From Bradyrhizobium forestalis (lineage in GTDB: Bacteria; Pseudomonadota; Alphaproteobacteria; Rhizobiales; Xanthobacteraceae): a DNA stretch of 64,000 nucleotides. A model generated the notes under the pieces. It was not told the origin of the DNA and ran no database searches. It saw nothing but the letters and a program-made list of their open reading frames with translations. The position numbers were made by a program, and so were the translations under genes. Below are positions 45,798 through 53,351 of the stretch, piece by piece (positions within the stretch are counted from its first letter, which is position 1; every line of letters starts with the position of its first letter). The stretch is from positions 62,001 to 126,000 of the forward strand of contig NZ_PGVG01000008.1 in the NCBI RefSeq assembly GCF_002795245.1. Reading direction: 5' to 3'.

Positions 45798-46552
45798 GCT
45801 ATTTTCGCGCCGAGAACCTGTCGCTGCACTTCGGCGGCCTCAAGGCCGTCGATGCAGTCTCGTTCGCGGTCGAGAAGGGCGAGATCCTCTCGATCATCGG
45901 GCCCAACGGCGCCGGCAAGAGCTCGATCTTCAATCTGATCTCGCGGATCTACCGGCCGACCTCGGGCCGGATCTTCTTCGAGGACCAGGACATCACCGAA
46001 GAGCCGCCCTACGACATCGCCAAGCTCGGCATCGCCCGCACCTTCCAGAACATCGAGCTGTTCGAGAATGCGACCGTGCTTTCCAATTTGCTGGTCGGCC
46101 GCCACCGGCATTCGACGACGCAGCTTTGGCAGGAGCTGCTGTTCCTGCCGAGCGTGCGGGCCAACGAGAAGGTGCATCGCCGCAGGGTCGAGCAGGTCAT
46201 CGAATTCCTCGACCTCGAGCCCTACCGCGACAAGCTGATCTCGGGCCTGCCCTACGGCGTCCGCAAGGTGATCGAGCTGGCGCGCGCCCTGTGCTCGGAG
46301 CCGAAGCTGATCCTGCTCGACGAGCCGTCCTCCGGCCTCAATGTCGAGGAGACCGACGACATGTCGTTCTGGATCCGCGACATGCGGAGCGAGCTCGGCG
46401 TCACCGTATTGATGGTCGAGCACGACATGTCGCTGGTCAACCGCGTCTCCGATCGCGTGATTGCGCTGAACTACGGAAGGGTGCTCGCCATGGGTTCGCC
46501 CGCCGAGGTGCAGCAGCACCCCGACGTCGTCGCAGCATATCTGGGAGCCTGA
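45794..46552 (+). CDS. livG: ABC transporter ATP-binding protein (LivG-like)
   Basis: One of the two ATPases of the importer, 252 residues. Walker A GPNGAGKSS is near residue 36, the LivG-type loop IARTFQNIELFENATVLSNL follows, then the signature GLPYGVRKVIELARAL, which replaces LSGGQ as usual in LivG, and Walker B LILLDEPSSGLN. Its ATG overlaps the livM stop, and livF starts 4 bases after it. Confidence 0.9.
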   Translation: MSYFRAENLSLHFGGLKAVDAVSFAVEKGEILSIIGPNGAGKSSIFNLISRIYRPTSGRIFFEDQDITEEPPYDIAKLGIARTFQNIELFENATVLSNLLVGRHRHSTTQLWQELLFLPSVRANEKVHRRRVEQVIEFLDLEPYRDKLISGLPYGVRKVIELARALCSEPKLILLDEPSSGLNVEETDDMSFWIRDMRSELGVTVLMVEHDMSLVNRVSDRVIALNYGRVLAMGSPAEVQQHPDVVAAYLGA

Positions 46553-46555
46553 GGA

Positions 46556-47344
46556 ATGGACGCCGCGGCGACCCCGGATATCATCCTCAAGCTCTCCAAC
46601 ATCGAGAGCTATTACGGGCCGATCATGGCGATCCGGGGCATCTCGCTGGAAGTGCCGCGCGGCCGCATCGTCACGCTGCTCGGGGCGAACGGGGCCGGCA
46701 AGACCACGGTGCTGAAGACCATCTCGGGCATTCTCGATCCGCAGAAGGGGACGATCGAGTTTCTGGGCAAGCCGATCCAGCGCATGGAGGCTGACCGGAT
46801 CGTGCGGCTTGGCCTCAGCCATGTGCCGGAGGGGCGCGAGGTGTTCCCGTTCCTGTCCGTGCGTGAGAACCTGATGATGGGCGCCTATCCGCGCAAGGAC
46901 CGCGACGGCGTCGCCGAGGATCTGGAGCGCGTCTACGGCTATTTCCCGCGCCTGAAGGAGCGCATCAACCAGCCGGCTGGCCAGCTCTCCGGCGGCGAGC
47001 AGCAGATGCTCGCGATCGGGCGCGCGCTGATGAACCGGCCGACGCTGCTGCTGCTCGATGAGCCCTCGCTCGGCCTGTCGCCGCTGTTGGTGAAGGAGAT
47101 CTTCACCATCATCCGCCGGGTCAACGAGGAGCAGGGCATGTCGATCCTCTTGGTCGAGCAGAACGCCAAGGTGGCGCTGGAGACGGCCCATTACGGCTAT
47201 GTGCTGGAGATCGGCCGGATCGTGATGAACGACAGCTGCGACCGCTTGATGCATTCCCAGGATATCCAGGAATTCTACCTTGGCGCCAAGGAAGCGGGCG
47301 CGCGCGGCGAGCGGCGCTGGAAAAAGAAGAAGACGTGGCGGTGA
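46556..47344 (+). CDS. livF: ABC transporter ATP-binding protein (LivF-like) with basic tail
   Basis: Second ATPase of the importer, 262 residues. Walker A GANGAGKTT near residue 43, GLSHVPEGREVFPFLSVREN characteristic of LivF, signature LSGGEQQMLAIGRAL, Walker B LLLDEPSLGLSPLLV. It is longer than typical LivF (about 235-240) because of a C-terminal extension ending RGERRWKKKKTWR, strongly basic. GAGGA lies just before the ATG. Confidence 0.9.
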   Translation: MDAAATPDIILKLSNIESYYGPIMAIRGISLEVPRGRIVTLLGANGAGKTTVLKTISGILDPQKGTIEFLGKPIQRMEADRIVRLGLSHVPEGREVFPFLSVRENLMMGAYPRKDRDGVAEDLERVYGYFPRLKERINQPAGQLSGGEQQMLAIGRALMNRPTLLLLDEPSLGLSPLLVKEIFTIIRRVNEEQGMSILLVEQNAKVALETAHYGYVLEIGRIVMNDSCDRLMHSQDIQEFYLGAKEAGARGERRWKKKKTWR

Positions 47345-47435
47345 GGAAGAGCTGGCGGTAAGATGAGCTTGCCATCCGTAACGTAGACCGCCGGCAAGGC
47401 AGGCAACGGAGGCAGGCGACAGGGAGGAGAGGTGC

Positions 47436-49274
47436 ATGGCCCGACCGGCGGTGCTGACGGTCGCTGATACGATCGCGAAGAGCTTCTTGCGCGCCGCCGA
47501 GACGCGGGGCGACAGGCCGGCGATCCGCGAGAAGAAATTCGGCATCTGGCAGCCGACGAGCTGGCGCCAATGGCTGGAGATCTCGAAGGAGATCGCCTAC
47601 GCGCTTCGCGCCGTCGGCTTCATGCCCGGCGACGTCGCCTCCATCATCGCCAATGCGGTGCCCGAATGGGTCCACGCCGACATGGGCATATTGTGCGCCG
47701 GCGGCGTCTCCTCCGGAATCTATCCGACCGATTCCCCGTCCCAGGTCGAGTATCTCGTCAACGACTCCCGCACGAAGGTGATCTTCGCCGAGGACGAGGA
47801 GCAGCTCGACAAGATCCTCACCTGCCGCGCGCGCTGCCCCTCCCTGCAGAAGATCATCGTGTTCGACATGGAGGGTCTCAGCGGCTTCTCCGACGACATG
47901 GTGATGTCGCTCGACGAGCTTTGCGCGCTCGGCCGCAACCACATGGTCGGCCGCGAAGCGCTGTGGCAGGAGATGATCGACAGCCGCAGCGCCGGCGATC
48001 TCGCGATCCTTGTCTATACGTCCGGCACGACCGGTCCGCCCAAGGGCGCGATGCACGCCAACCGCAGCGTCACCCATCAGATGCGGCACGCCAGCGACTT
48101 CATCCCGGCGCGAGAGGACGAAGACCGGCTGGTCTTCCTGCCGCTCTGCCACGTCGCAGAGCGCATCGGCGGCTACTACATCTCGGTCGCGCTCGGCTCG
48201 GTGATGAATTTTGCCGAGAGCCCGGAGACCGTGCCGGACAACTTACGTGAAGTGCAGCCGACCGCCTTTCTGGCGGTGCCGCGCATCTGGGAAAAGTTCT
48301 ATTCCGCCATCACCATCGCGCTGAAGGATGCGACGCCGCTCCAGCAATGGGTGTATCGCCGCGCCATCGGCATCGGCTATCGCATGGTCGATTGCCGGCT
48401 GGAGGGCAGGGCGCCGCCGCTGTCGCTGCGCCTCGCCGACCGCATCGCTTACCTGGTCGCGTTCAGAAACATTCGCCGCATGATCGGGCTCGACCGCTGC
48501 CGCATCGCGTTCACCGGTGCGGCTCCGATCGCACCGGAGCTGATCCGCTGGTATCTGGCGCTCGGCATCGACATGCACGAGGTCTACGGCCAGACCGAGA
48601 ATTGCGGGGTCGCCACCATGATGCCGGCGGACAGGATCAAGCTCGGGTCGGTCGGCACCGCGGTGCCCTGGGGCGAGGTCGCGCTGTCGCCCGACGGCGA
48701 GATCCTGATCAAGGGCGACTTCCTGTTCATGGGCTACCTGAACCAGCCGGAGAAGACCGCGGAGACGATCGATGCCCGCGGCTGGCTGCACACCGGCGAC
48801 GTCGGCACCATCGACAATGAGGGCTTCGTCCGCATCACCGACCGGATGAAGGACATCATCATTACTTCCGGCGGCAAGAACATCACGCCGTCCGAGATCG
48901 AGAACCAGCTCAAGTTCTCGCCCTATATCTCGGACGCGGTCGTGATCGGCGACAAGCGACCCTATCTCACCTGCCTCGTGATGATCGACCAGGAGAACGT
49001 CGAGAAGTTCGCCCAGGATCACGACATCCCCTTTACCAATTATGCCAGCCTGTGCCGGGCGAGGGAGATCCAGGACCTGATCGGGCGCGAGATCGAACAG
49101 GTCAACGCCAATTTCGCCCGCGTCGAGACCATCAAGAGATTCTATCTGATCGAGCGCCAGCTCACCCCCGAGGACGAGGAGCTGACGCCGACCATGAAGC
49201 TGAAGCGCGGCTTCGTAAACAAGCGTTACGCGGTCGAGATCGAAGCGATGTATCGCGAGCGTGCGGTGGCGTGA
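47436..49274 (+). CDS. Long-chain acyl-CoA synthetase-type AMP ligase within the liv operon
   Basis: AMP-forming ligase of 612 residues related to long-chain acyl-CoA synthetases. The P-loop YTSGTTGPPKGAMH is near residue 194, followed by FLPLCHVAERIGGYY, LAVPRIWEKFYSAI, the YGQTENCG motif, WLHTGDVGTIDNEGFVRITDRMKDIIITSGGKNITPSEIE, and the C-terminal LTPTMKLKRGFVNKRY. This last motif is the long-chain type, in place of the GK(I/V)xR ending. GGAGGAGAGG precedes the ATG. Placed between livF and livK, it probably activates the acid brought in by the transporter. Confidence 0.87.
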   Translation: MARPAVLTVADTIAKSFLRAAETRGDRPAIREKKFGIWQPTSWRQWLEISKEIAYALRAVGFMPGDVASIIANAVPEWVHADMGILCAGGVSSGIYPTDSPSQVEYLVNDSRTKVIFAEDEEQLDKILTCRARCPSLQKIIVFDMEGLSGFSDDMVMSLDELCALGRNHMVGREALWQEMIDSRSAGDLAILVYTSGTTGPPKGAMHANRSVTHQMRHASDFIPAREDEDRLVFLPLCHVAERIGGYYISVALGSVMNFAESPETVPDNLREVQPTAFLAVPRIWEKFYSAITIALKDATPLQQWVYRRAIGIGYRMVDCRLEGRAPPLSLRLADRIAYLVAFRNIRRMIGLDRCRIAFTGAAPIAPELIRWYLALGIDMHEVYGQTENCGVATMMPADRIKLGSVGTAVPWGEVALSPDGEILIKGDFLFMGYLNQPEKTAETIDARGWLHTGDVGTIDNEGFVRITDRMKDIIITSGGKNITPSEIENQLKFSPYISDAVVIGDKRPYLTCLVMIDQENVEKFAQDHDIPFTNYASLCRAREIQDLIGREIEQVNANFARVETIKRFYLIERQLTPEDEELTPTMKLKRGFVNKRYAVEIEAMYRERAVA

Positions 49275-49327
49275 TGCGCATGCCCCCGGAAAAGTGGGAA
49301 CCGGTTTTCCGATGAGGGGCATGCGCA
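49275..49327. repeat. Nested hairpin (Rhizobiales CGGAAAA..TTTTCCG type) after the ligase
   Basis: The outer 12-base arms TGCGCATGCCCC and GGGGCATGCGCA are perfect inverted copies, and the inner arms CGGAAAA and TTTTCCG pair as well. It starts on the base after the ligase stop codon and lies 88 bases before the livK-like gene. It could reduce read-through so that the binding protein is made from its own or a processed transcript. Confidence 0.7.
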
Positions 49328-49414
49328 GAAAAGAAAGTTTGTCGATTTGAGAAAGCGAAGGAGCTGTGGCCCTCGCCCTTCGTGCAACACGGGCCTTTAG
49401 GAGAGGAGACGTCA

Positions 49415-50614
49415 ATGTCGAAATCGTTCAGCGCATTCGGCCTTGCTGTGGGTGCCGTGGCGCTCACCTGTCTGCCGGCCGCAGCGCAAACCAAGGTCAC
49501 CAACGAGGGCATCTCGGCAACCGAGATCGTCATCGGCACGCACCAGGACCTGTCGGGTCCGATCAAGGGGTGGGGCGTGCCGGTCGCGAACGGCATGAAG
49601 ATGGCGACCGAGGAGATCAACGCGTCCGGCGGAATCAACGGCCGCAAGATTCGACTGGTCGTCGAGGACAGCGGCTATGATCCGAAGAAGGCCGTGCTGG
49701 CGTCGCAAAAGCTGATCGAGCGCGACAAGATCTTCGCGATGGTGGGACCGATGGGATCACCGACAGTGCTCGCCGCGCAGGACATCCTCTTCGACGCCGG
49801 CGTGCTGCAGCTCTTCCCGCTGACGGCGGCGGAGTTCACCTTCAAGTTCGATCCGGCCAAGCCGCAGGAGCGACTGAAGTTCAACAATCTGCTGCCCTAC
49901 GTCGAGAGCACGCGGGCTGCGCTGAAATACATGATGGAGTGGAAGGGCTTCAAGAAGCCCTGCATCATGCATCAGGATGACGAGTACGGTAAGAACGTGC
50001 TCGACGGCTTCAATCAGCAGCTTACCGCGATGAAGGCGCAGCCGGCTTCGATCACGAGCTACAAGCGCGGCGCCTCCGATTTCAGCGCGCAGATCGCCAA
50101 GATGAAATCCGATGGCTGCGACCTCGTCCTGCTCGGCACCGTGCTCCGCGAGACCATAGGAGCGATGAGCGAAGCCAAGAAGCTCGGCTGGGATGTCACC
50201 TTCCTCGGCGCGACCCCCACCAACGTGATGGAGGTTCCTGCGCTGGGCAAGGACGCGGTCGAGGGCCTCTATGCCGCCAGCGGCTTCGAGATTCCCTATG
50301 AGGACACCGCCAAGGGCAAGGTGAAGGATTGGCTCGTCAACTATAAGAAGATGTTCAGCGCCGACGCCAACACGCAGGCCATCATCGGCTACAATGCGAT
50401 GATGACGTTTGCGTTCTACGCGAACAGGGCCGGCAAGGATCTCACCGGTCAGAAGATGCTGGATGCGCTCGAATCGGGCGAGAAATTCCTCGACATCTTC
50501 AACTCGCCCCCGACCAAGTTCTCCAAGACCGACCATCTCGCCAACACCATCACCCAGGTCCAGCAGGTCAAGGGCGGCCGCTGGGTGCTGGTGAAGGACA
50601 ATCTGATGTTTTGA
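49415..50614 (+). CDS. livK: HAAT-type ABC substrate-binding protein (LivK-like)
   Basis: Periplasmic type I binding protein of 399 residues belonging to the liv-type importer. The start at 49415 has GAGAGGAG and gives a signal peptide cut near LPAAAQ. Typical features: EIVIGTHQDLSGPIKGWG, GMKMATEEINASGGINGRKI, LVVEDSGYDPKKAVLASQKL, MVGPMGSPTVLAAQDILFDA. The pocket lacks the usual Tyr-Gly-Ser-Thr amino-acid pattern in an obvious form, consistent with a non-amino-acid ligand. Related proteins bind aromatic or short-chain acids; the ligand is inferred from context only. Confidence 0.87.
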   Translation: MSKSFSAFGLAVGAVALTCLPAAAQTKVTNEGISATEIVIGTHQDLSGPIKGWGVPVANGMKMATEEINASGGINGRKIRLVVEDSGYDPKKAVLASQKLIERDKIFAMVGPMGSPTVLAAQDILFDAGVLQLFPLTAAEFTFKFDPAKPQERLKFNNLLPYVESTRAALKYMMEWKGFKKPCIMHQDDEYGKNVLDGFNQQLTAMKAQPASITSYKRGASDFSAQIAKMKSDGCDLVLLGTVLRETIGAMSEAKKLGWDVTFLGATPTNVMEVPALGKDAVEGLYAASGFEIPYEDTAKGKVKDWLVNYKKMFSADANTQAIIGYNAMMTFAFYANRAGKDLTGQKMLDALESGEKFLDIFNSPPTKFSKTDHLANTITQVQQVKGGRWVLVKDNLMF

Positions 50615-50627
50615 TGAGATGGCGCAT

Positions 50628-50790
50628 TCACCCTCCCCTGGAGGGGGAGGGTCGATCGCGCGCAGCGCGAGCGGGGTGGGGTGATCTCTCAACACGGGCA
50701 GCACTCGATGTGGAGGGACCGCCACCCCACCCCGTCTCACATCTCGCTGCGCTCAATGTGAGCCGACCCTCCCCTTCCAGGGGAGGGTAA
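50628..50790. repeat. Paired-palindrome intergenic element, family A (CCCTCCCCT variant)
   Basis: Left half TTCACCCTCCCCTGGAGGGGGAGGGT, GCGCGCAGCGCGAGC, GGGGTGGGGTG; right half CACCCCACCCCGTC, CTCGCTGCGCTC, ACCCTCCCCTTCCAGGGGAGGGTAA. Total 163 bases between convergent genes (livK and the LprI-like gene). Same order of parts as the copies at 3952 and 36949, with different base composition. Confidence 0.75.
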
Positions 50791-50794
50791 GAGC

Positions 50795-51910
50795 TCACGA
50801 TCCCCCGCTCGCGTTGCCCGAATTCACCGGGGCCAGCTCGTCCTCCCGGCATCGCCAGCCGTCGGCGGCTTTCACGAAGGCGAAAGTTCGCTGAATCCTC
50901 AGGCGGCGCGTGACGTTGAAGGCTTCTGCGGAGCGCTCCTTGTTGCCGGCTCCCGGCTGCGGACGACCCGTCCTCGCGTCCCAGCAGGTGCCGGTGCAGG
51001 TGGAGGCGACCTTGCTGCACATGGTGAAGGGCATCAGCACGGCCATCTCGATCTCGCCCGTGACCTGCGCCTCCTGCTCGGTCACCTGGCTGTCGAGCGC
51101 ATAGACGCGGTTGATGCGCAGGAAGTTGCCGCAGGAATTGGCCGCATGGATTCGCGCGGCGCAGAAATCGACGGCGTCGGTGTCGGGCGAGCGGGCCGCG
51201 ACCTGCCGGCCGAACACTTTTCGGGGATCGCCCTTCGCCGCGCGGATTTCATCAGTCTTGCGCTTCAAATGGTCGGCGAGGCAGTCCTCCGCGGATTCCA
51301 GCTCTTGCAGCGGCACGTTCTCCTTGCCGACCAGATTGCATTTGCGGTCGCGCTCTCGCGTCCATCTTCCGTATTCGGCGAAGGCAAAGCGTGCCGCGGT
51401 CGGGTCTAATTTACCGATCAGGCCGAGCACCTGGCCGTTGAGCTCGGTTTCGGCAAGCGCCAGCGACGGGTCCGCGCAGATCAGCGCGCCCGCTGCGGTG
51501 TTGGCCGCGAGGCAGTCGAAATCAGGATCGCGCACGATGGCGGCGCGCTCCTCGGTGACCTTGAGCAGGCATCCCTTGATCCGGTCGAATTCGTCGGCGC
51601 GGATCGCGGTCTGGCCGACGATGCCGCAGCTGAGATTGCGCTGGCGGATCCAGATCGCATTCTCCTCGATTCCAGGCAGGCGATCGGGCAGGCGGGCGAG
51701 CCGCGCCTCGATCGCCGTGCTCAGCTTCTCGGCGGCGGCGGCAAGCTCGGCATCACCGCAGAATAATTGGTTGCCGGGGTCGCGAATCTGCTGGCAGTTG
51801 TTCTTGGCAAACAGCGGCAGCCTGTCGGCGATCGAGCGGTCGGACTGCGCCGACGCGGGCGCCGCCGGCAATGCCAGCAGCGCAAGCACAGACAGCACGA
51901 TGAATCGCAT
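50795..51910 (-). CDS. Secreted Cys-rich LprI/DUF1311-like protein
   Basis: Exported protein of 371 residues with signal peptide MRFIVLSVLALLALPAAPAS. It holds two or three LprI-N/DUF1311-type modules with paired cysteines: NQLFCGDAELAAAAEKLSTAIEARL with NLSCGIV and GCLLKV, then FDCLAANTAAGALICADPSL with RKCNLVG and DCLADHL. A C-terminal domain from about residue 245 has further cysteines (FCAARIHAANSCGNFL, CSKVASTCTGTCWD) and a terminal WRCRED. Related domains bind lysozyme in other bacteria. It lies 89 bases after the BTLCP protease gene on the same strand and may be co-transcribed. Confidence 0.75.
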   Translation of the reverse strand: MRFIVLSVLALLALPAAPASAQSDRSIADRLPLFAKNNCQQIRDPGNQLFCGDAELAAAAEKLSTAIEARLARLPDRLPGIEENAIWIRQRNLSCGIVGQTAIRADEFDRIKGCLLKVTEERAAIVRDPDFDCLAANTAAGALICADPSLALAETELNGQVLGLIGKLDPTAARFAFAEYGRWTRERDRKCNLVGKENVPLQELESAEDCLADHLKRKTDEIRAAKGDPRKVFGRQVAARSPDTDAVDFCAARIHAANSCGNFLRINRVYALDSQVTEQEAQVTGEIEMAVLMPFTMCSKVASTCTGTCWDARTGRPQPGAGNKERSAEAFNVTRRLRIQRTFAFVKAADGWRCREDELAPVNSGNASGGS

Positions 51911-51999
51911 TCCAATCGCCCCCGCATGGAAGGCGCCATGCTAGCGTCTGGGATCGCGCGGCGAAATGGGTTTGTGGTGGGGATCCGGGCTACAAGCAA

Positions 52000-52731
52000 T
52001 CAACGCGCCTCGGCGACCGCCATCGAGACCTGCACCGGTTCGTCGACATACTTCATCACCGCCGACTGGTAGAGCACGAACAGCGGCTGATAGCTCCGGG
52101 TCGCGTCATCCCTGACCATCGCCATGCGGCGGTTGTCGAGCATCAGCCACTGGCCGTCGAGCTTTGCTGCGGCAATCGCGTGCTCCTCGCCGGCCCTGGC
52201 GTCGCGCACCACGACGATGCGGAGGTCTTCAGCGGCAACGCCGGCCAGCCGCAGCGCGGCCAGCTTGGCGATGGCATAGTCCTCGCAATCGCCGGCGCCG
52301 CGGGCGAAGGTCGCAAGCGGCGAGCTCCAGACGTCGTCGGTGCCATCATTGGCGGCGTGGATGGCGAGGTTGATGGCGCGGTTGGTCTCGCCGAGGCGCG
52401 CGCGGCCGTCGCGGGCGCGGGCCTGGTCGACGATGGCGAGCAGCTTCAGGGCCGCGGGCGAAGCGCAATTATCCCGGTCGCCGTCGCACAGCGCGAGCTG
52501 CACCATGTCGTCGTCGAGCTTGTCCTTCAGCGCGGACCATTTCTGCCGCAGGCTGCCGGACGAGATGGCGAAGGCGAACACGCCGAACGGTTCGGCGGAT
52601 TTGCGCACGAGCACGCCGGCGCCCGGCGACAGCAGCGTGCCGGCGCGAAGCTCGGCGGCAGATCCGAGCAGGATCAAGCCGCACAAGACAAGGATTGCGC
52701 GCCAGGCGCGCGAGCGAACAGCGGTCTCCAT
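52000..52731 (-). CDS. Transglutaminase-like cysteine protease, BTLCP family (LapG-related)
   Basis: Periplasmic cysteine protease of 243 residues. After a signal anchor (AILVLCGLILLGSAAELRAG) the papain-like triad is visible: Cys149 in RGAGDCEDYAIAK, His184 in GEEHAIAAA and Asp199 in WLMLDNR. This is the BTLCP family, to which LapG belongs; LapG cuts the N-terminus of large adhesins and so frees them from the surface. The neighbouring divergent gene encodes a giant adhesin, making it the natural substrate candidate. No LapD-like c-di-GMP receptor is in the window. The calcium-site residues of LapG cannot be judged by eye. Confidence 0.85.
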   Translation of the reverse strand: METAVRSRAWRAILVLCGLILLGSAAELRAGTLLSPGAGVLVRKSAEPFGVFAFAISSGSLRQKWSALKDKLDDDMVQLALCDGDRDNCASPAALKLLAIVDQARARDGRARLGETNRAINLAIHAANDGTDDVWSSPLATFARGAGDCEDYAIAKLAALRLAGVAAEDLRIVVVRDARAGEEHAIAAAKLDGQWLMLDNRRMAMVRDDATRSYQPLFVLYQSAVMKYVDEPVQVSMAVAEAR

Positions 52732-53351
52732 CTGACATCCCCTTCCCGTGCTTCGCGAGATCCCCCTCGATCTCGACGTGCCGGGCTTTGTTGCTTTCGC
52801 GGAGATAGTGCGAGAAGGGCCGTTTTGTTCTGCTTAACGCGCCCGGCAGGGCCCCCAAAACCGGGGGACAGGCTGAAACAGACCTGCCCGAATTGCGTAA
52901 AATTTTACGATTCGGTGGCTAGGAGGGGCCTCGCTGCCGCGAAATGGAGCCAGTTGCAGGCAGAAGTTGCGAGGGTGCCGATTCTGCCTCCTATGGCTAA
53001 CAGCCCGCTATTTTACGGGTTCTGTTAGTTAGGTCACAGATTTAGCTCCGTATTTGCCGCAGGATGCTGCAGGGCACCACGAAGGAAAGATGACGCAAGT
53101 ATCTGTTCGACCAACTGTACGATAGATGACTTGGGTGATGGGAAATGCGTGCATCTAAGCCTGTTTCGACTTCAGAATGCTTGAAACATTACTTCGGCTT
53201 GTCTGGGAAGGCGCCGCCCCTCGGCGGCTCCTATGGCCAAGTGACGCGAAATCACACAAGCAATAGATGGTTTCGCTAAGGACTTGGTAATGCTAAGCAA
53301 GCTTAGGCAGTCGATACTTACTTAAATTTTAACCCTTTTTACGGTGCCCCG
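52732..53351. promoter_or_regulatory. Divergent, palindrome-rich control region of protease and adhesin genes
   Basis: 620 bases without a convincing gene, clearly AT-richer than its surroundings towards the adhesin. It holds a perfect 14-base palindrome CGTAAAATTTTACG (52896-52909), an interrupted hairpin TAACAG-CCCG / CGGG-TT-CTGTTA (52998-53027), and CTAAGC-AA-GCTTAG (53293-53306) 45 bases before the adhesin start. T- and A-runs just before the adhesin fit a promoter zone or nucleoid-protein binding. No standard -35/-10 pair is convincing. Confidence 0.6.
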
